A DNA stretch of 38,174 nt from Chloroflexota bacterium (GCA_016865895.1 VGNY01000008.1:1-38174); one strand, 5' to 3'; shown: positions 1 to 8,395, counted from the first letter of the stretch. A program made the numbers and translations. Notes: generated from the letters alone by a model not told the origin.

Positions 1-2
1 CG

Positions 3-221
3 ATATTCTGGGCACGGCGAGCACGGAAAGACATTGAGGTTGGAGTCTGCGGAGAGCAAGCTGGAGAACCAAGATCAATTCAGTTCTTCAATGCAATAAA
101 TGTTGACTACGTGAGCTGCAGCCCGTTCAGAGTGCCCATAGCTAAACTGGTAGCTGCCCAGGCAGCCATCCACCAGAAGGATGACGCTGAAACCGAATTC
201 ACCACCCCATTACCTTCATAG
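3..221 (+). CDS. ppdK: Pyruvate, phosphate dikinase, C-terminal end (partial)
   Basis: Reading frame 3 is open from the window edge to TAG at 219-221 and gives 72 residues. It is too short for the ORF track. It contains VGVCGEQAGEPRSIQFF and then DYVSCSPFRVPIAKLVAAQA, which is the hallmark C-terminal end of the PEP/pyruvate-binding TIM barrel of pyruvate phosphate dikinase. The Cys in SCSP corresponds to the family's catalytic cysteine. PPDK is a cytosolic enzyme that interconverts pyruvate + ATP + Pi with PEP + AMP + PPi, commonly for gluconeogenesis in anaerobes. The rest of the protein (normally about 880 residues) lies upstream of the window. The last 15 or so residues are divergent, as is usual for this family. 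Confidence 0.93.
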   Translation: MFWARRARKDIEVGVCGEQAGEPRSIQFFNAINVDYVSCSPFRVPIAKLVAAQAAIHQKDDAETEFTTPLPS

Positions 222-265
222 TAAGAGAATCTGGCAACACTTCACAACTTCATTAGCAATTCACA

Positions 266-343
266 GCAAGTGACGTGCACCAGTGGTAGCTCATCGGACT
301 CATAATCCGAATGTCGTTGGTTCAAATCCAATTTGGGCTACCA
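266..343 (+). tRNA. tRNA-like gene, anticodon CAU (Met or Ile2), degenerate 5' half
   Basis: The 3' half is textbook. The anticodon stem TCGGA/TCCGA closes loop CTCATAA (anticodon CAT at 301-303), followed by a 5-nt variable loop, T-stem GTTGG/CCAAT with loop TTCAAAT, a 7-nt 3' acceptor strand, discriminator A and encoded CCA at 341-343. The 5' half is poor. The D-loop signature AGTGGTA is present, but the D-stem GTGC/GCTC has a mismatch. No upstream 7-mer pairs properly with TTGGGCT; AGC at 265-267 could pair with GCT only. A terminator follows directly. It may be a diverged functional tRNA, a pseudo-tRNA, or a tRNA 3' end left by recombination. The 5' boundary is approximate. Confidence 0.55.
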
Positions 344-356
344 ATGGATTCGAACT

Positions 357-384
357 AGCCCAGCTCAAAAGGCTGTGCTTTTTG
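357..384 (+). terminator. Rho-independent terminator after the tRNA-like gene
   Basis: AGCCCAGC pairs with GCTGTGCT (8 bp with one C/T mismatch) around a 7-nt loop, followed directly by a run of five T. Its position, 14 nt after the CCA end, fits termination of the tRNA-like transcript. Confidence 0.6.
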
Positions 385-427
385 CTAATTGAGTTTAGCT
401 TACGTTAAAATGGACTGGAGGTGATCA

Positions 428-1150
428 ATTCTTACACGATACAGCATAGTTTGTCAGGTTCCTGGTGCTAAGCCCTATACAATATGCCCGTACAATGGCA
501 CGGATTTATCCCAGGTTCTTGGTATTACCCAAGCCAACTTGCCTGAGGGTCATTATGGGTGGATACAGGAATGCGGCGAGGCACTAGTTAATGTCAGCGG
601 ACAAACGCAACCCGCCTATGCTGACTTTAGACCCAATGCAGCCAAGCGCCAGCTGAGAGAAGAATTTTCAAAGGGCTCACAGGAGCAAGTCACGGAGCTG
701 TCCTTGAGCACACTGGGCGAACCCGCTCACGAAAGATTAGAGAGACTCTCACAACTGCCGCCTCTACTAATGGAGGACGGCCCCTACTGCAGACTAATCA
801 GGGAGGCTAGGGATGTGTTTGTCGATGGGCACTTCTATGCTTGCGTCGCAATGTGTGGTATCTCGTTTGAGAGGTTCCAGCGGGACAAGGCCGCTCCCTA
901 CGGAGCCACGCGGAAACACAAGTTGTGGCAAGTAAGAAACATGCTGCAAAAGAATAAAGCTCTTTTACCAGATACCCTCAGTCTATGCGAGAAAATGGCA
1001 GACTTACGGAATGATTATGCACATGGACAAGGGTTAAATCCCAAAGAAGACGCCCTCAAGTCGCTTGCTTGGATGCAATCCTTCATAGAAAACGAAACCA
1101 ATTTGATGAAGGATTACGTAATTGCAGATGGGACTTTATATAGGAAGTAG
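428..1150 (+). CDS. HEPN/DUF4145-like protein, probable AUU start
   Basis: The ORF track starts this protein at a TTG (539) with no SD. The frame is open back to TGA at 422-424, and a full anti-SD match, GGAGGTGATC (417-426), sits upstream with GGAGG six nt before an in-frame ATT at 428. No ATG, GTG or TTG lies in that stretch, so initiation at AUU is the best reading and gives 240 residues. The extra N-terminus (ILTRYSIVCQVPGAKPY...) reads as natural protein. The C-terminal half has a helical pattern, LIREARDVFVDGHFYACVAMCG followed by DLRNDYAHG. This resembles HEPN/DUF4145 domains, whose R-x4-H motif appears here as R-NDYA-H. Many such domains are RNases or accessory defence proteins, but the function here is not known. 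No partner gene is adjacent. Confidence 0.65.
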   Translation: MLTRYSIVCQVPGAKPYTICPYNGTDLSQVLGITQANLPEGHYGWIQECGEALVNVSGQTQPAYADFRPNAAKRQLREEFSKGSQEQVTELSLSTLGEPAHERLERLSQLPPLLMEDGPYCRLIREARDVFVDGHFYACVAMCGISFERFQRDKAAPYGATRKHKLWQVRNMLQKNKALLPDTLSLCEKMADLRNDYAHGQGLNPKEDALKSLAWMQSFIENETNLMKDYVIADGTLYRK

Positions 1151-1466
1151 GAAGGTAAAACGCTAGGCAAAGAGTCCTGTCTATCGTACAACTTGCTCCG
1201 TGAGCAAGCGCTGCAAATCAGGTATCAGTTATTTTTTCTCAAGCAAGAGTTCGGTATCCTTCCAATGCGGGCGACCGAACTTAATGCTCGGACCTCTCCG
1301 ATAATTCTCCACGCTACGTAGAATGAGTTTATAGGCCACGTTATAGATTGCTCTTCAAGCCCGAAATAAAAATGAACACAGCCTAAAGTCTGGCTTGATA
1401 ACCGTAATAGACCTGCGATACACTTCTTGGCAGCAGTAATCGAAGCCGAAACGATGGAGGTGAAAC
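1151..1466. other. Intergenic region with one hairpin
   Basis: No credible gene lies here; the 93-aa minus ORF over the CaiB start is a shadow. The only clear structure is a perfect 7-bp hairpin, CTTGCTC-CGT-GAGCAAG, at 1192-1208. A T-rich run follows only about 20 nt later, so it is at best a weak terminator for the preceding gene. Confidence 0.5.
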
Positions 1467-2660
1467 ATGGCAGGACCGTTGGCGGGGATTAGAATCCTTG
1501 ATTTGTCGCAGGTACTGTTCGGGCCTTTCGCCACCATGCTGCTCAGCAATCTGGGCGCAGAGGTGATTAAAGTTGAGCGGCCAGGAATAGGCGATATCGC
1601 TAGAGGAAATGGCCCTGTGGTAAATGGAGTGAGCACCTACTTTCTCAGCCTCAATCGCGATAAGAAGAGCATCACGTTAGACCTAACCACCGAGGAAGGA
1701 ACAAAAGTATTATTAAGACTTACCGAGGTCGCCGATGTGCTGGTAGCATGCTTCGTGCCCGGAACGATGGAGAAACTGGGCCTTTCTTATGAGACGGTAA
1801 AGGAGCATAATCCCAGAATAATTTATGTTGCTGGTTCAGGCTTTGGTCAATACGGGCCTTATGCCCAAAAGCCTGCTTTTGACGTTATCATCCAAGCCAT
1901 GGGCGGAATTATGAGCATTACCGGCGAGCCGGGAGGTCCACCAATCAGACCAGGCGCGTCTTACGGCGATATTGCTGCCGGTCTGTTTTTATGCATTGCC
2001 ACCCTTGCCGCTCTGCAAGAACGCCATATAAGCGGGCAAGGACAGATGATAGACATCAGCATGCTGGACTGCCAGATAACTGTCCAAGAGAACGCCTTCG
2101 TCAGATATCTAAATACCGGCGAAATACCACGCGCTCTCGGCACAAGACACCCCATCTATACACCATTCCAGGCTTTTCCAACTAAAGACGGCTACATCGC
2201 AGTAGCCGTCAGTGGTGGGCTAAACGACCAATGGCCTCTCTTCTGCGCTGTTATTAACCGTGTCGACATAATAGATGACCCTCGTTTCGCCGATGGCTGG
2301 CTGCGCACCCAGCATTATGAAGTGCTGGAGCCAATCCTAACACAGGCACTGAAAGATAAGTCCACTCAGGAGTGGGTTAATGAATTCGAACAAGTAGGTA
2401 TACCCTGCGGACCGGTCAATACCATCCCACAGGTAGCCGCAGACCCACAGGTGGCTATTAGAGATATGTTTGTTAAAGTGAACCATCCAAGTGCAGGTAA
2501 ATTCAAGGTCGCAAATACACCTTTCAAATTCTCCAGGTCTAAGTGCCGGGTGGAACGAGCCTCCCCCGAACTAGGAGAGCACACAGAAGAGATTTTGACC
2601 AACTTATTGGGTATGAGCAAAGAAGAGATTAACAAGCTGAGAGAGTTGCGTGTGATTTGA
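1467..2660 (+). CDS. CaiB/BaiF-family (class III) CoA-transferase
   Basis: The 397-residue length is typical of formyl-CoA transferase/CaiB/BaiF enzymes, which move CoA between carboxylic acids in the cytosol. The N-terminus GIRILDLSQVLFGPFATMLLSNLGAEVIKVE is the family signature. D168 in GASYGDIAAG lines up with the catalytic aspartate (D169 in Frc) that carries the acyl anhydride/thioester intermediates. PCGPVNTIPQVAADPQ near residue 313 is the second conserved block. The ATG follows GGAGGTGAAAC, a strong SD. The substrate cannot be read from sequence. Convergent with it is an operon for a 4-hydroxybutyryl-CoA dehydratase-family enzyme, which suggests shared CoA-ester metabolism but does not prove it. 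Confidence 0.93.
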   Translation: MAGPLAGIRILDLSQVLFGPFATMLLSNLGAEVIKVERPGIGDIARGNGPVVNGVSTYFLSLNRDKKSITLDLTTEEGTKVLLRLTEVADVLVACFVPGTMEKLGLSYETVKEHNPRIIYVAGSGFGQYGPYAQKPAFDVIIQAMGGIMSITGEPGGPPIRPGASYGDIAAGLFLCIATLAALQERHISGQGQMIDISMLDCQITVQENAFVRYLNTGEIPRALGTRHPIYTPFQAFPTKDGYIAVAVSGGLNDQWPLFCAVINRVDIIDDPRFADGWLRTQHYEVLEPILTQALKDKSTQEWVNEFEQVGIPCGPVNTIPQVAADPQVAIRDMFVKVNHPSAGKFKVANTPFKFSRSKCRVERASPELGEHTEEILTNLLGMSKEEINKLRELRVI

Positions 2661-2816
2661 GATTTGCTGTGATTGTCAATCCAAGATGAGAGACCATAGC
2701 CTCAACTACATCAGCCCCACGCAAAATCTTTGCCTCCAGAATCATGCCTCTGGCAATGGCAAATAAACAGCCTCTTTTAGGGCCATTTGGTTTGTGGGCT
2801 TTAGTGGGGTTATGGA
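2661..2816 (-). other. Open minus-strand stretch without a clear start; possible gene remnant
   Basis: The minus frame through this gap is open for about 58 codons and ends inside the 3' end of the CaiB gene. It reads GCLFAIARGMILEAKILRGADVVEAMVS, which looks more like protein than random sequence. It has only a weak internal start (ATG after AGAGGC) and lies out of frame just past the stop of the 109-aa gene. I do not recognise the product. It could be a decayed gene fragment, a very small gene of about 38 aa, or chance. Confidence 0.2.
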
Positions 2817-3146
2817 TTAACTATCCAGAATTCTGATGAGTTCCTGTTCCACAGCCGCTGGAATAGAGACTTCTTGAACAGCCTTCCCACCTAAAGACTC
2901 ACCAGCTACTACCAAGCTTCGCTCAGCCCTATCTCTGACCTCAGGCTTGTTACCACAGGCACGGGGGCAGCCGCAGAGAATAACCACCACACCAATGCCA
3001 TCTTCAGACAGGGACACAAGTTCAGCATCCCCCCTCGCTTCAACAACCTTAGCCAGATGACGAGCTATTCTCCCCGAATCCACATAGGGATTACAAGAGC
3101 CACAATATTTCAGTGCTACTTTAATTTTACGCTCATCCTGTGACAA
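2817..3146 (-). CDS. Small cysteine-rich protein (CGSC...CGCPRACG)
   Basis: This 109-residue soluble protein has CGSCNPYVD at residues 15-23 and ILCGCPRACG near residues 57-66. That spacing of two Cys pairs suggests an Fe-S or zinc site, or a redox-active thioredoxin-like fold. No signal peptide or membrane segment is visible. It starts 5 nt after the stop of the 4-hydroxybutyryl-CoA dehydratase-family gene, so the two are very likely co-transcribed and translationally coupled. Small proteins with a YCGxCNP start occur near anaerobic CoA-ester and aromatic pathways, but I cannot assign a tested function. A role as an electron carrier or maturation partner for the neighbouring flavo/Fe-S enzyme is inference from context only. 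Confidence 0.8.
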   Translation of the reverse strand: MSQDERKIKVALKYCGSCNPYVDSGRIARHLAKVVEARGDAELVSLSEDGIGVVVILCGCPRACGNKPEVRDRAERSLVVAGESLGGKAVQEVSIPAAVEQELIRILDS

Positions 3147-3151
3147 TTCTG

Positions 3152-4612
3152 TTAGGTAACAAAGAGGGGCTGCTCGCCGATTTTAGCCAGCTTTTCCGCC
3201 AGCCGCTTCTTGCGCTCGAGGTTAGCCCGCCGCTCAATCATAATCCTCTGCGCCTGAGGGGAACCGGCGCCATGCATTGATTCTACCAAGGCAGTGCCAC
3301 AGGTCATTGCCTCTATAAGCCGTATCAAGCGAATTCTAGTCTCGGCAGGTAAATCAGCAACACCCTTCATATACTTATCCACATATTTACCGACCCGTGC
3401 GTCCTTCCAGTCCATTTCCGCCGGTGAGGTCGCTAATATACCACCAGCAATATCCTGGGCTAGCCTGGCAATCTCATAAATATGTCGGGTAACATTCAAC
3501 TTAGTGACATTAGCCAGAAGAGGGTCAGCCATATATGAGCCAGCGGGTAAGGCAAAACCCTGACAGGAACAGGCTATTGAGCAACAATAGAGTGTCTCCG
3601 TCAGGTGAACCATCTCTACCAGCTTATCCCTGATATGTGAAGCTCGGTCAGTTCCCTGGACTTGCGCTAGTGTATAGCTAGCACCAATGAGCGCATCAGC
3701 CAGCCCAGTCTTACAACCGCCGTAATTCTGGCGGTGGGCGGTGGCAAACCTTTCCACCAAATCATAAGCGAACTCATATTCCCCACACATAAAGACATGC
3801 TCCCAGGGGACGAAGGCCTTATCAAAGATAATCAGTGCCTCACCGCCAACGATGCCGTATTCCACATTGCCCTGGTCGAGAGAGCAATCGCACTTGCGCG
3901 TATCATTAGTCTGCCGACCAAAGATATGAACTACCCCCGGAGAATCAATTGGCACATAAAAACAGACAGCGTAGTCAGCGTCTTCTTTTTTCATGGCAGC
4001 CGTGGGCATCACCAGGTGACCATGGGAATTGACGGCACCCGTAATATGAGCTTTGGCGCCGCTGACTACAATGCCATCCTTCCTCTTTTCCACCACGTGC
4101 ACATAAAGGTCAGGGTCTTTCTGCTGACTCGGTGAAAGGCGACGGTCACCTTTGGGGTCGGTCATAGCCCCAGAAATCATAAGGTCTCGGGATTGCACTT
4201 TTTTGAGTAAATCAACCAACCTCTTGTGATAGTCGGTCCCCATCTTTTGGTCTATATCATAGGTGACTGAATAGACAGCATTGAGACCATCATGGCCAAC
4301 ACATCTTTGAAAACAACTGCCCGTCTGCTGACCGATGGCACGCAGCATCTTGACCTTCTTCACCAGGTCATCGTGGTTATGGTGTACATGAGTAAAGCGG
4401 TTGATTTTTTCTCCTGTGAGGTGTGAGGTGGCCGTCACTAACTCCTCGAATTCCGGTGCCAGTGCCATCTCATAGGTTAGCGCTGCTGCATTCACATGGG
4501 GCACAAATGCAGGGTGGTCAACCAAGCTCGCAATTTTCTCACCCATGTAGTAAATTTCAGGCTTAAGCCGCCTGAGGCTTTCCCTATATTGTTTACCTGT
4601 CATCATGCTCAT
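3152..4612 (-). CDS. abfD: 4-hydroxybutyryl-CoA dehydratase / vinylacetyl-CoA isomerase family protein
   Basis: The 486 residues match the length of AbfD (about 490), an FAD and [4Fe-4S] enzyme that dehydrates 4-hydroxybutyryl-CoA to crotonyl-CoA and also isomerises vinylacetyl-CoA. The cluster ligands known from Clostridium AbfD (C99, C103, H292, C299) appear at C100 and C104 in GSCFQRCVGHD and at H293 and C300 in HRQNYGGC, a constant offset of one. That supports the dehydratase branch over HpaB-type monooxygenases, which lack these ligands. The ATG at 4612 follows GGAGGTGTGACAA. It is the first gene of a two-gene operon with the small Cys protein. Paralogues of unknown substrate exist in Dehalococcoidia, so the exact substrate is not certain. 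Confidence 0.85.
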   Translation of the reverse strand: MSMMTGKQYRESLRRLKPEIYYMGEKIASLVDHPAFVPHVNAAALTYEMALAPEFEELVTATSHLTGEKINRFTHVHHNHDDLVKKVKMLRAIGQQTGSCFQRCVGHDGLNAVYSVTYDIDQKMGTDYHKRLVDLLKKVQSRDLMISGAMTDPKGDRRLSPSQQKDPDLYVHVVEKRKDGIVVSGAKAHITGAVNSHGHLVMPTAAMKKEDADYAVCFYVPIDSPGVVHIFGRQTNDTRKCDCSLDQGNVEYGIVGGEALIIFDKAFVPWEHVFMCGEYEFAYDLVERFATAHRQNYGGCKTGLADALIGASYTLAQVQGTDRASHIRDKLVEMVHLTETLYCCSIACSCQGFALPAGSYMADPLLANVTKLNVTRHIYEIARLAQDIAGGILATSPAEMDWKDARVGKYVDKYMKGVADLPAETRIRLIRLIEAMTCGTALVESMHGAGSPQAQRIMIERRANLERKKRLAEKLAKIGEQPLFVT

Positions 4613-4979
4613 TTGTCACACCTCCAGAATAGTATATAAAATAATCAACTGCTTTCTATAGCACTTCAGCAGTGAAAAGTCAATTTCAATAGGTAAAGAG
4701 TGTTTATTAACTCTACTTGTGTCACTGGGTAGATTGGAGCATCCGCTCCAATCTTTCGCCAGGCGAGAGCAGATGCTTTCGCCTACCCGACAGGCTACAA
4801 TGTTGCTAAACATTCTCACAGGTAGGATGGGCATATCAACCGACTCCCCTCAGTCACTGTGAGACCTTCGTTAGGTGTCATTCTTCTCCCGATTGCATCG
4901 GGACTTCGCCATAACAATAGAAACACTCCCATGAAAATTGCGGCTATCCTTGTAACATTGGGCTGAATGCAGATACAAT
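4613..4979. repeat. Intergenic region with strong palindromes and a repeat remnant
   Basis: The 72-aa minus ORF here is not credible. A perfect 9-bp hairpin, GATTGGAGC-ATCC-GCTCCAATC, lies at 4732-4753. It is nested in a longer imperfect structure flanked by GGGTAG and CTACCC, with GGCGA/TCGCC arms between. A degenerate copy of the TCATTGCGAG-type repeat, recognisable by CCCGATTGCATCGGG, lies near 4888-4905. The hairpin could stop transcription between the divergent genes or be part of a mobile palindromic repeat. Confidence 0.5.
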
Positions 4980-7298
4980 GTGGATATCAAGAGATTCAAG
5001 GACGGAGCAATGGAGATTTATAAAGATGCCTCACAGTCAATAGATGCTAGAACTAAAAACCTAATTTCCACAATGACCCTGGATGAAAAGCTGGCACAGC
5101 TCGGTGGCATCTGGTGCTTCGAGATAATGGAGGACAAAAGATTTTCCTTAAAAAGAGCGGGGAGGCTCATTAAAAATGGCATCGGACAGATATCCCGAGC
5201 AGGGGTGGGTACCACCCTGTCACCCCCGGAAATCGCAGCGTTGGTAAATGATATTCAAAGGTTCCTGGTAGATAACACCAGGCTGGGAATACCAGCAATA
5301 GTCCACGAAGAATGTCTAAACGGCTTTATGGCAAAAGAGGCAACCATCTTCCCACAGATAATCGGCATAGCCAGCACCTGGGAACCGGAGCTGCTCGAGA
5401 GGATTACCCAAGTGCTCAGAGCCCAAATGAGAGCCATTGGAGTGCATCAAGGGCTTAGTCCCGTTTTAGATGTCACCCGAGACCCGCGGTGGGGAAGAGT
5501 CGAAGAAACCTTTGGAGAAGACCCTTACCTCGTCGCCAAAATGGGAACAGCGTATGTAAAAGGATTGCAAGGCGATGATTTAAGGGAAGGTGTTGTCGCC
5601 ACATTGAAACATTTCGTCGGCTATGGAGCACCAGAAGGCGGATTAAATTGGGCACCAGCCCCTATACCACCAAGAATGCTCAGAGAAATCTTCTTGCTCC
5701 CGTTTAAAGAGGCAATAGAAGTGGCTGGGGCTCTATCCGTCATGAACGCCTATCACGAAATTGACGGCATTCCTTGTGGTGCCTCTGCAGAGCTTCTTAC
5801 AGACATCCTGCGTAGGGAATGGGGATTCGAGGGAATCGTCGTTTCAGACTACTTCGCTATTCAGAATTTGCAGAGTTACCACAGGATAGCCGCTGACAAG
5901 GCAGGTGCAGCAAGGCTTGCTCTCGAAGCAGGTATTGATGTCGAGCTTCCTAAATCTGACTGCTATGCTCAGCCATTGAAAGAACAAATCGTAAAGGGGG
6001 TGGTCTCAGAAGAACTGGTCGACCGGGCTGTTTCAAGAGTACTACGGCTGAAGTTTATGCTGGGACTTTTTGAAAATCTATATGTGAAACCAGAAAAGAC
6101 AGCACGGGTTTTCGATATGCCAGAGCATCGTAAACTTGCGCTCGAAGCGGCACGAAAATCGCTGATTCTTCTGAAAAATGAAGGTAATATCCTGCCACTG
6201 AACAAGAATATTGAAACTATCGCTGTAATAGGGCCAAATGCAGATAGCTCTAGAAACCTTCTGGGAGATTACACTTACGCCGCCCACATCGGGATAACGG
6301 CAATCATGGCCAACTCCATAGGCACTCCTCTGTCTGCTGCCGATGTGGAGGCCGACCAAATCACTGTTCCTGTAGTCACCATACTGGAAGGGATTAAGGC
6401 AAAAGTTGCTTCCAATACAAAAGTCTTATATGCAATGGGTTGTGAAGCAAACAACGATTCCAGAAGTGGTTTCGATGAAGCCATAAAAGCTGCGCAGTTA
6501 GCCGACGTGGCAGTTGTAGTAGTCGGAGGAAAATCAGGTTTGACTCCAGAATGTACCTGCGGGGAAATGAGAGATAGCGCTGAACTTCGCCTTCCAGATG
6601 TTCAGGAAGACCTCGTGAAGGCTATTTATGAAACAGGCACTCCCACCGTGGTTATTCTCGTAAACGGAAGACCGCTTGCCCTTGAGTGGATAGCTAAAAA
6701 GATACCAGCTATTATTGCAGCGTGGCTGCCAGGTGAAGAAGGTGGCCATGCTGTTGCCGATATCCTTTTTGGCGACTACAATCCGGGAGGTAAGCTCCCC
6801 ATAACCTTCCCTAAAAAAGTTGGACAGATACCAATTTACTACGGCCTCAAGCCGTCCGGCGGTAAGTCACAGTTCTGGGGAGATTATGTTGACTGTAGCA
6901 TCAAACCTGCATTCGAGTTCGGCTACGGCCTTAGCTATACCACCTTCGAATTCACCAACCTCAGGATAGAACCGAAGCAAGTCTCACCAAAAGGCAAAGT
7001 CTCAATAAAGGTTGATATCAAGAATACCGGAAGCAGAGCCGGTGATGAGGTAGTCCAGCTCTACATCAACGACGTGGTTGCCTGTATCACTAGGCCCATC
7101 AAAGAATTGAAGGGTTTCAAGCGAATCGCCCTTGACCCAGACAAAACCAAGACCGTTAAATTCGAGTTGCCGGTGGAGATGCTCGGCTTCTATGACAAAA
7201 ATATGCAGCTCATTGTTGAACCGGGCACTTTCAAAATAATGGTGGGGCGTTCTTCCAAGGATATACTTCTAAATGGAGAATTTGAAGTAGTAGTGTGA
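4980..7298 (+). CDS. Glycoside hydrolase family 3 (beta-glucosidase/xylosidase type)
   Basis: This is a full three-part GH3 enzyme of 772 residues: an N-terminal TIM barrel (about 30-330) with KHFVGYG at K210-H211 and the catalytic nucleophile D290 in EGIVVSDY; an alpha/beta sandwich (about 385-620) starting ARKSLILLKNEGNILPL; and a C-terminal fibronectin-III-like domain (about 655-770) after FEFGYGLSYTTFEF. It hydrolyses terminal beta-linked sugars from oligosaccharides or glycosides. No signal peptide is visible, so it probably acts in the cytosol on imported sugars. The ORF starts at GTG 4980 without an SD. ATG at 5010 (MEIYKDASQSIDAR) follows AGGA and matches where GH3 proteins usually begin, so it may be the true start. 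No sugar transporter is adjacent. Confidence 0.95.
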   Translation: MDIKRFKDGAMEIYKDASQSIDARTKNLISTMTLDEKLAQLGGIWCFEIMEDKRFSLKRAGRLIKNGIGQISRAGVGTTLSPPEIAALVNDIQRFLVDNTRLGIPAIVHEECLNGFMAKEATIFPQIIGIASTWEPELLERITQVLRAQMRAIGVHQGLSPVLDVTRDPRWGRVEETFGEDPYLVAKMGTAYVKGLQGDDLREGVVATLKHFVGYGAPEGGLNWAPAPIPPRMLREIFLLPFKEAIEVAGALSVMNAYHEIDGIPCGASAELLTDILRREWGFEGIVVSDYFAIQNLQSYHRIAADKAGAARLALEAGIDVELPKSDCYAQPLKEQIVKGVVSEELVDRAVSRVLRLKFMLGLFENLYVKPEKTARVFDMPEHRKLALEAARKSLILLKNEGNILPLNKNIETIAVIGPNADSSRNLLGDYTYAAHIGITAIMANSIGTPLSAADVEADQITVPVVTILEGIKAKVASNTKVLYAMGCEANNDSRSGFDEAIKAAQLADVAVVVVGGKSGLTPECTCGEMRDSAELRLPDVQEDLVKAIYETGTPTVVILVNGRPLALEWIAKKIPAIIAAWLPGEEGGHAVADILFGDYNPGGKLPITFPKKVGQIPIYYGLKPSGGKSQFWGDYVDCSIKPAFEFGYGLSYTTFEFTNLRIEPKQVSPKGKVSIKVDIKNTGSRAGDEVVQLYINDVVACITRPIKELKGFKRIALDPDKTKTVKFELPVEMLGFYDKNMQLIVEPGTFKIMVGRSSKDILLNGEFEVVV

Positions 7299-7462
7299 CC
7301 GGAGCGTTCCTTTTCTATCCAACAGTCCTCATCTTAGCCTTTCCCTTCGAGGACAACAGATAACAGAGAAGCCCCAATACGATATCTTACGACCACAATA
7401 CTTGATTTGTAAAGCTAGTTGTCGTAGACTACTTCTGGTACACAAATCCTTTCAAGGACATC

Positions 7463-8395
7463 ATGAGAACCATAAGAAATCAGAAATTCAGCATATTTGC
7501 TGCCATCGGGAATACCCCACTGGTAGAATTGAAGAATCTGAATGGCAACCCGCGGATAAGAATCTTGGGGAAGCTCGAAGGAGCCAACCCCGGAGGTTCG
7601 GTAAAAGACCGCCCTGCCTACTATATGATAAGCAAGGCCGAGGAATCCGGTAAACTCACCACGGAGAAAACAATAGTTGAGCCGACTTCAGGCAATATGG
7701 GAATAGCCCTGGCTATGATAGGAGCAGCCAAAGGCTACCACGTCAAGCTATTTATGCCTGAATGCGTCAGCACAGAGAGACAGCGTACTCTTGCCGCACT
7801 CGGTGCCGAAGTTGTACTCACCCCGGCAGAAGAAGGCACAGATGGCGCTATCAGGAGAGCACAACAACTCGCAAGTGAAGAGCATGAGAAATGCTACATG
7901 CCCAATCAGTTCGATAACGACAGTAACGTCCTGGCCCACTATGAAACAACAGGCCCTGAGGTCTTTTCCCAGACTAAAGGTGAGATTGATATGTTCGTCG
8001 CTGGAATGGGAACGACGGGAACGCTAATGGGGGCTGGAAAATATCTGAAAGAGAAAAAACCGGGCGTAAGAATTGTAGCAGTCGAACCTACAGAAGGACA
8101 CACGATACAGGGCCTGAAAAATATGAACGAATCCATAGTCCCTAAAATCTATCGCCCACAGGCGTTCGATGAAAAGGTTGTCATTGAAGACGAAGAAGCA
8201 TTCGAGACAACCAGGCTGCTTGCCGTCAAAGAAGGGCTGTTTGTCGGCATGTCTAGCGGCGCAGCAGTAGCCGGGGCTTTACATATAACCAAGGGTCTAA
8301 ACTCGGGCACAATTGTGGTTATCTTGCCCGACAGGGGAGACCGTTATTTGAGCACCACACTGTTCAGGTCATTCTGCGCCAAATGCCCGCCATAA
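7463..8395 (+). CDS. cysM: Cysteine synthase (PLP-dependent, CysM-like)
   Basis: This 310-residue fold-type II PLP enzyme has GNTPLVEL near the N-terminus. The PLP lysine is probably K48 in NPGGSVKDRP, and PTSGNMGIALAM is the substrate loop. GMGTTGTLMGAGKYL is the phosphate-binding glycine loop, and GMSSGAAVAGAL lies near residue 270. It condenses O-acetylserine (or O-phosphoserine) with sulfide or a sulfur donor to make cysteine. QFDNDSNVLAHYETTGPE resembles CysM more than CysK, but the split is not firm. The C-terminus ends in CAKCPP, a CxxC-like tail. The ATG follows AAGGAC. No cysE is next to it. Confidence 0.9.
   Translation: MRTIRNQKFSIFAAIGNTPLVELKNLNGNPRIRILGKLEGANPGGSVKDRPAYYMISKAEESGKLTTEKTIVEPTSGNMGIALAMIGAAKGYHVKLFMPECVSTERQRTLAALGAEVVLTPAEEGTDGAIRRAQQLASEEHEKCYMPNQFDNDSNVLAHYETTGPEVFSQTKGEIDMFVAGMGTTGTLMGAGKYLKEKKPGVRIVAVEPTEGHTIQGLKNMNESIVPKIYRPQAFDEKVVIEDEEAFETTRLLAVKEGLFVGMSSGAAVAGALHITKGLNSGTIVVILPDRGDRYLSTTLFRSFCAKCPP

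Noticed and set aside
344-356. Second tRNA T-arm (GGATTCGAAC, minus strand) next to the tRNA-like gene
   Set aside because: Only the T-loop-like word is present; no anticodon arm or acceptor can be formed on the minus strand.
1355-1636. 93-aa minus ORF at the CaiB start
   Set aside because: It is antisense to the conserved N-terminus of the CoA-transferase.
4616-4834. 72-aa minus ORF upstream of the abfD-like gene
   Set aside because: It covers a palindrome, has no SD and no recognisable domain.
7402-7653. 83-aa ORF overlapping the cysteine synthase start
   Set aside because: It is a different frame of the conserved CysM-like N-terminus, with no SD.
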